Of a stretch of DNA of 64,000 bases, positions 59,860-64,000 are shown one piece after another. A model generated the notes under the pieces. It saw only the letters and a list, made by a program, of their open reading frames with translations. It was not told where the DNA came from and did no database searches. Position numbers and translations under genes: made by a program. The number at the start of each line of letters is the position of its first letter. Position 1 is the first letter of the stretch. The stretch is from Amycolatopsis camponoti (lineage in GTDB: Bacteria; Actinomycetota; Actinomycetes; Mycobacteriales; Pseudonocardiaceae). Where the stretch lies: the NCBI RefSeq assembly GCF_902497555.1, contig NZ_CABVGP010000001.1, positions 2,956,501 through 3,020,500 on the forward strand. Direction: 5' to 3'.

Positions 59860-60674
59860 CAGCCCTTCACCGCGCCCGCGGTCATGCCTTCGACCAGGTG
59901 GCGCTGCACGAGCGCGAAGAAGACGACGACCGGGAGCGCGAACAGCGTCGACGCGGCGATCAGGCCGCCGTAGTCGGTGCCGGTGCTCGTGCTGAACGAC
60001 ACCAGCCACACCGGCAGCGTGTAGCCGGAGCTGTCCTTCATGATCACGTACGCGAACAGGAAGTCGTTCCACGCCGTGATGAACGCGAACACGCTGGTCG
60101 CGATCAGCCCGGGCAGCACCAGCGGCAGCAGGACCGAGCGCATGACGCGCCCGCGGGTCGCTCCGTCGACCATCGCCGCCTCCTCGAGTTCGACCGGGAT
60201 CCCGTGCAGGAAGCCGCGCAACGTCCAGATCGTGAACGGCAGCACCAGCGCCACGTACGTCAGGACCAGCCCGAACAGCGTGTCGAGCAGGTGCGCGCTC
60301 TTCAGGCCGAGGAACAGCGGGATGACCAGGGCGGGCACCGGCACCATCTGCAGCACCAGCACGCCGATGAGGAAGCTGCGGCGGCCGAAGAACCGGAAGC
60401 GCGTCAACGCGGTCGCGGCCAGGAAGGCGACCACGATCGACAGCGCGACGACCGCGACGACGACCACGACGCTGTTGACGAGGTCCTGCACGAACCCGGG
60501 CTTGGCGAGCGCGTCGGCGAAGTTGTCGAGCGTGACGTCGATCGGCAGGAACTGGGGCGTGGGCTGGAGGATCTTGCCCGCGGGCTTGAACGCCGTGAGC
60601 ACCATCCAGTAGACCGGGAAGATCCACACGAGACAGAAGACCGTGGCGATGGTGTTGCGGCCGATCCGGCGCAT
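59859..60674 (-). CDS. ABC sugar transporter permease (MalG-type)
   Basis: A 271-residue permease with six transmembrane helices. The EAA loop is VELEEAAMVDGATRGRVMRSVLLPLVLPGL, the docking site for the ATPase. It is the inner-membrane partner of the other permease. Its ATG 60674 shares a base with the previous stop (GTGATG), with GGAGG 7 bases upstream. The ATPase is not encoded here; a shared MsiK-like ATPase is the usual solution in actinomycetes. Confidence 0.92.
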   Translation of the reverse strand: MRRIGRNTIATVFCLVWIFPVYWMVLTAFKPAGKILQPTPQFLPIDVTLDNFADALAKPGFVQDLVNSVVVVVAVVALSIVVAFLAATALTRFRFFGRRSFLIGVLVLQMVPVPALVIPLFLGLKSAHLLDTLFGLVLTYVALVLPFTIWTLRGFLHGIPVELEEAAMVDGATRGRVMRSVLLPLVLPGLIATSVFAFITAWNDFLFAYVIMKDSSGYTLPVWLVSFSTSTGTDYGGLIAASTLFALPVVVFFALVQRHLVEGMTAGAVKG

Positions 60675-61615
60675 CACAGGTCCTCCCCGGACCGGACGAG
60701 CCGGCGCACGTACACGGCTGTCATGCCGACGAGCAGCAGAACCGAGACGACGGCGATCGCCGCGCCCTGGCCGAAGTTGTTGCCGCTGAAGGCCCTCGTG
60801 AACGTCCAGATGCCGAGCGTCGTCGTGCCGCCGTTCGGGCCGCCCTGGGTGAGGATCCAGATCTGGTTGAACACGGTGAAGTCCCAGATCACCGAGAGGA
60901 TGGTGACCAGCCCGAGGATCGGCTGCAGGAACGGGAAGGTGATGGTGCGGTGCACCCGCCACGGCCGGGCGCCGTCGAGAGCGGCGGCTTCGTAGTAGGA
61001 GCGCGGGATCTGCGACAGGCCCGCGTAGAGCGTGAGCGCGACGAACGGCACGGACTGCCACACGACCAGCAGCCAGACGAGCGTGAACGCCGACGCAGGT
61101 GACGTCGTCCAGTCGTGCTGGGTGAGGTCGCCGAAGCCGGCCTGGGTGAGCAGCCAGTTGACGACGCCGTAGCCGGGTTGGAAGAGCCACTGCCAGACCA
61201 GGGTGGACGCCACGTTCGGCAGTGCCCACGCCGCGATCAGGCAGAGCGTGACGGCCGTGCGCATCCCCTTGCCCAGCCGCTGGAGCAACAGCGCGACGCC
61301 GAAGCCGGTGACCAGGGTGCCGAGGACCAGCGCGGCGCAGAACCCGACGCTGCGGGCGAGGACCGGGAGGAGCTGGTCGTCGCCGAGGACGGCGGCGTAG
61401 TTGTCCCAGCCCGCGAAGGTCGTGGTGCCGGTGAACAGGGACCGCAGGCCGTACTTCTGCGTCGAGATGACGACCAGGCGCACCAGCGGGTAGCCCAGGA
61501 CGAGTCCCAATAGGACGGTCGCGGGCAGGAGCAGGCCGTAGGGCAGCAGCGACCGGCGCCGGCGTGGCGTGGCCGGTCTCGGCGGGGCTTCGGGCGGCGC
61601 TTTCACCAGCAACAC
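60674..61615 (-). CDS. ABC sugar transporter permease (MalF-type)
   Basis: A 313-residue permease with six hydrophobic helices and the EAA loop SYYEAAALDGARPWRVHRTITFPFLQPIL. The start is GTG 61615, with AAGGAG 5 bases upstream. It forms a heterodimer with the downstream permease, and the sugar is delivered by the binding protein encoded upstream. A hairpin separates it from that gene. Confidence 0.92.
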   Translation of the reverse strand: MLLVKAPPEAPPRPATPRRRRSLLPYGLLLPATVLLGLVLGYPLVRLVVISTQKYGLRSLFTGTTTFAGWDNYAAVLGDDQLLPVLARSVGFCAALVLGTLVTGFGVALLLQRLGKGMRTAVTLCLIAAWALPNVASTLVWQWLFQPGYGVVNWLLTQAGFGDLTQHDWTTSPASAFTLVWLLVVWQSVPFVALTLYAGLSQIPRSYYEAAALDGARPWRVHRTITFPFLQPILGLVTILSVIWDFTVFNQIWILTQGGPNGGTTTLGIWTFTRAFSGNNFGQGAAIAVVSVLLLVGMTAVYVRRLVRSGEDL

Positions 61616-61638
61616 GAGGACTCCTTCGCGGAAAAGGG

Positions 61639-61683
61639 GCGGGGCGGCCCGGTTGGGGACGGCAGTCGGCCGGGCCACCCCGC
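61639..61683 (-). terminator. Intercistronic hairpin between binding protein and permeases
   Basis: 14-bp stem (GCGGGGTGGCCCGG / CCGGGCCGCCCCGC on the minus strand, one mismatch) with a 17-base loop, 4 bases after the binding protein's stop. Such hairpins commonly stabilise the abundant binding protein mRNA and reduce downstream expression. Confidence 0.7.
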
Positions 61684-61686
61684 CGG

Positions 61687-62967
61687 TCAGCGGGCGTTCA
61701 GCGCCTCGGTCAGGTGCGCGTCGAAGTCCTTGGCGGCGTCGGCGATCGGCCGGCGTCCGGTGGCGATGTCGGCGAAGAAGGTGTTGATCGACTTGTCACT
61801 TTCGATGGTCGCCCAGCCGGGCGCGGCCGGGGTCGCGACGCTGGTCTTGGCCGCGGTGGCGAAGGCGGCGTTGACCGGCGGCAGGCTGGGCGTGATCTCG
61901 TCGATCAGCTCGGTCGAGATGGGCGTCCAGCCGTCGATGCCGACGATCGCCTGGCGCTGCACGTCGGGGCTCGTCGCGGCCTTGAGGTAGGCCAGCGCGA
62001 GGTCCTGGTTGCGGCTCTTGGCCGCGACGACGAGGTCGGACCCGCCGAGGAACACCGGCTGCGTCTTCCCGGCGACGGTGCTGGGGAACGGGAAGGTGCC
62101 GAGGTGGTCCTTCAGCTCCGGCTTGTTCTTGACGACGGTGTTGACGCTCGTGTCGAGGATCGCCCCGGCGCCGCCGGCGGAGAAGATCGCGGCCTGGTCG
62201 GGCGCCTTGGTGTCGACGTTGCGGGACGCGGCCGAGGAGTAGGTGTTCTGGAAGTCCTTCCAGGCCTGCAAGCCCTTTCGCGCCTCGGGGCTTTCGAGGG
62301 CACCGGCCCACTTCCCGTCCTTCTGCGTGGCGAGCTGGCCGCCGGCGTCCCAGACGAACTGCAGCGCGCCGTACCAGTACTTGCCGGGGAAGTGGAAGGC
62401 GGAGTAGTCGGCGGCGGGGTGCTTGGCCTTGATCTTGTCGAGGTCCTGGGTGAGTTCCGTGAACGTCTTCGGCGGCGCGGTGATCCCGGCGTCGGCCCAG
62501 ACCTGCTTGTCGTAGATCACCGCGCGGTTGCCGGCGAACAGCGGGGCGCCGTAGAGGTTTCCGTCCACAGTGGCCGGTCCGGCCAGGCCGGGCAGCCAGG
62601 TGGTCTTCCCGGCCAGCTCGTCGCGGTGCGGGGTGAGGTCGGTGAGCGCGCCGTTGGCGGCGAAGAGCGGGACGTTCGTGTTGCCGATCTCGATGACGTC
62701 CGGCGTGTTGTCCTGTGCCAGTGCGGTGCTGATCTTGGTGTTGATGTTGTCCCACTCCTGGATCTGCACGGTGACCTTCGCGCCGGTGGCCTTCTCGAAC
62801 GCGGCGTTGATCGCCGCGGTGGCCTTGTCGGAGAGGTCGCCGTTCATCAGCCAGACGGTCAGCTGCCCACCGCCCTGAGCGGCGGGGGCGGGGGTGTCGG
62901 TACCGCAGGCGGCGGTGGCGGTCACGGCGGCGACGGCCAGGGCGGCGGCGAAGGTGCGTCTGCGCAC
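61687..62967 (-). CDS. Extracellular sugar-binding lipoprotein of ABC transporter
   Basis: A 426-residue solute-binding protein. The signal peptide RRRTFAAALAVAAVTATAACG ends in a lipobox-like TAAC, so it is probably lipid-anchored. LTVWLMNGDLSDKATAAINAAFEKATGAKVTVQIQEWDNINTKIS is typical of family 1 carbohydrate-binding proteins. It starts at GTG 62967 (GGAG 6 bases upstream). It leads the operon with two permeases, GH20, GntR and the APH-like kinase, pointing to chito-oligosaccharide or GlcNAc uptake. Confidence 0.92.
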   Translation of the reverse strand: MRRRTFAAALAVAAVTATAACGTDTPAPAAQGGGQLTVWLMNGDLSDKATAAINAAFEKATGAKVTVQIQEWDNINTKISTALAQDNTPDVIEIGNTNVPLFAANGALTDLTPHRDELAGKTTWLPGLAGPATVDGNLYGAPLFAGNRAVIYDKQVWADAGITAPPKTFTELTQDLDKIKAKHPAADYSAFHFPGKYWYGALQFVWDAGGQLATQKDGKWAGALESPEARKGLQAWKDFQNTYSSAASRNVDTKAPDQAAIFSAGGAGAILDTSVNTVVKNKPELKDHLGTFPFPSTVAGKTQPVFLGGSDLVVAAKSRNQDLALAYLKAATSPDVQRQAIVGIDGWTPISTELIDEITPSLPPVNAAFATAAKTSVATPAAPGWATIESDKSINTFFADIATGRRPIADAAKDFDAHLTEALNAR

Positions 62968-63004
62968 GGGAAACTCCTGGAGTGGGGCGGCGGAAGCAGT
63001 GGGG

Positions 63005-63048
63005 TCGTGAGTGGGAAACAGGGTTAGAACACTGTTTCCCACTCACGA
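63005..63048. repeat. 44-bp palindromic repeat with perfect 17-bp arms
   Basis: TCGTGAGTGGGAAACAG, 10 bases, CTGTTTCCCACTCACGA. The arms are perfect and the loop is GGTTAGAACA. It lies between the end of the GH16 gene and the start of the binding protein gene. It may be a terminator or a repeated intergenic element; it is less likely an operator because the arms are so long. Confidence 0.8.
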
Positions 63049-63128
63049 GGTGTCCTGGACGGAAAGGGTGACCGCGGCCCGGGCTGGTCCCTGGAACCCG
63101 GGCCGCGGCCAGGTCTGACGATGCGGCG

Positions 63129-64000
63129 TCAGCAGTGGCCGAGGTCGGCCCACTGGGCGGTGAGGCCGGGCTCGGAGCCCTGGGTCCACCAGTTCGCCTG
63201 CCAGAGGTGGGCGTTGTGCTTGACCCGCTGGCCGCCGAGGTACACCGTGCCCCAGTCCCACTCCGCCGCCGTCGAGCAGTTCGCGGGCTGCGAAGGCGTG
63301 GTGGGCGTCGTCGGGGTCGTGGGCGTCGTCGGAGTGGTCGGCGTCGTGGGCGGGGTGGTCGTGCACCCGTTCACCGTGTCCACATGGGACGTTCCGGCCG
63401 TCCGGTACGAACCCGCGCGGGCCACGGCGTCCGCGGGCGACACCACCTGGTTGCCCGCGTAGTACGTCCAGTCGACCTGCTCGGAGTAGACGCTGGTCCC
63501 GCTCGTGTGCCCGGCCGTGTCGATGAACCACATGTTGTAGTTGATCGACATCGGCGTCCGCGGGTACACCGGGTCGCCCTGGGCGTCGGTCGTGTGGTCC
63601 GCGGTGAGCACGCCGTCGAGGTAGTACTTCACGTGCCCGCCCGACACCTGCGTCACGATGTCGTGCCAGCCGGCGAAACTGCGGTTCTGCGCGGTGGATG
63701 TGCGCAGACCGTCCCACGTCGGGTTGTTCCAGTAGGTGTACCAGCTGGTCTGGTAGTTCGCGGTCGAGCCGCCCCAGCCGCCGTTGGGCAGGTACTCCGA
63801 GAAGTCCAGCTCGCTGTAGAGCGGGTCCCGGTCGTACCGCAGCGGCGAGATCGTGAAGTACGTTTCGTTGACGTGGTCGCCGTCGGTGCCGCTGTCCGGC
63901 GCGTCGGTGAAGCGGACCCGGCTCGCGTACGTGCCGTCCTTGAACCGCAGCTGGTTCTGGTACATCTCGGAGTGCGTCGTGCCCGCCGCACTGCCGTCGG
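63129..64000 (-). CDS. Secreted GH16-like glycosidase with CBM5/12 chitin-binding module (5' end outside window)
   Basis: The C-terminal ~290 residues of a larger secreted enzyme, open to the window edge. YSELDFSEYLP matches the ExDxE catalytic segment of GH16, followed by beta-strands (SFAGWHDIVTQVSGGHVKYYLDG). A linker of PTTPTT repeats leads to a C-terminal chitin-binding module (AEWDWGTVYLGGQRVKHNAHLWQANWWTQGSEPG...DLGHC). It may degrade beta-glucan or a chitin-associated polymer. The start and signal peptide are outside the window. Confidence 0.85.
   Translation of the reverse strand, partial: DGSAAGTTHSEMYQNQLRFKDGTYASRVRFTDAPDSGTDGDHVNETYFTISPLRYDRDPLYSELDFSEYLPNGGWGGSTANYQTSWYTYWNNPTWDGLRTSTAQNRSFAGWHDIVTQVSGGHVKYYLDGVLTADHTTDAQGDPVYPRTPMSINYNMWFIDTAGHTSGTSVYSEQVDWTYYAGNQVVSPADAVARAGSYRTAGTSHVDTVNGCTTTPPTTPTTPTTPTTPTTPTTPSQPANCSTAAEWDWGTVYLGGQRVKHNAHLWQANWWTQGSEPGLTAQWADLGHC

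Noticed and set aside
63290..63360. Direct repeats near the window end as a possible array or origin
   Set aside because: They encode a PTTPTT linker between the glycosidase and the chitin-binding module.
1..64000. Polyketide or peptide antibiotic biosynthesis cluster
   Set aside because: SnoaL-like, SDR and CoA-ligase genes occur, but no ketosynthase, adenylation-condensation module or carrier protein is present. The only secondary metabolite genes are the 2-MIB set.
1..64000. Mobile elements, tRNA or rRNA genes
   Set aside because: No transposase, integrase, terminal repeat with target duplication, or tRNA-like cloverleaf was noticed. A dedicated scan would be needed to be certain.

Overview
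The window is about 70% G+C. Genes are densely packed with many 4-bp ATGA/GTGA stop/start overlaps, GTG and TTG starts, Tat and lipoprotein exports, ECF41, LtrA, conservon and encapsulin families. This is typical of a filamentous actinomycete, and the gene content suggests Amycolatopsis or another member of the Pseudonocardiales. The genus is inferred, not shown. I saw no rRNA, tRNA, transposase, phage gene or CRISPR array. It reads as a chromosomal accessory or arm-like region made of many small regulator-plus-enzyme modules.

Layout. 0-16.6 kb: an SDR tail; a LysR gene with a divergent SDR/NTF2-like/isomerase operon; DUF72; a secreted GH75-type chitosanase; a Tat-exported metallophosphoesterase-LamG protein; a MarR/SnoaL pair; phospholipase C; AraC; an NmrA-like protein; a DUF2235 hydrolase; an ArsR/MFS pair; and a PLP enzyme. 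16.7-22.4 kb: a full trans-4-hydroxyproline catabolic operon under an XRE-cupin regulator, with promoter and operator visible. 22.4-23.7 kb: a darcynin-like protein and an epimerase. 23.7-28.6 kb: the standout, a 2-methylisoborneol (2-MIB) operon of GPP methyltransferase, terpene cyclase and two different family 2B encapsulin shell proteins. 28.8-36.2 kb: a LigD-type ligase-polymerase, TetR/hydrolase, ECF41/AhpD, a methyltransferase, a region-4-only sigma-like Cys-rich protein coupled to a small membrane protein, and a HAD phosphatase. 36.3-37.4 kb: a STAS-ATPase fusion and DUF2188. 37.4-43.4 kb: a tightly overlapping five-gene acyl-CoA operon. 43.7-48.2 kb: STAS, TetR/epimerase, MEDS-ATPase and LtrA. 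48.6-53.5 kb: a conservon-like signalling operon in which a membrane MHYT protein occupies the place of the usual GTPase. 53.9-56.4 kb: a secreted protein with Cys-paired repeats. 56.6-63.0 kb: an amino-sugar uptake operon (binding protein, two permeases, GH20, GntR, APH-family kinase). 63.1-64 kb: a GH16/CBM5-12 enzyme cut by the window edge.

How the parts work together. In the 2-MIB operon the methyltransferase makes 2-methyl-GPP, the cyclase converts it to 2-MIB, and the cyclase is probably packaged inside a shell built from the two encapsulin paralogues. Each paralogue keeps a different half of the key residues of its cyclic-nucleotide pocket. The chitin/chitosan theme (GH75, GH20 with an ABC importer, a chitin-binding module) fits a soil saprophyte. 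Many regulators sit next to clear inverted-repeat operators, listed individually.
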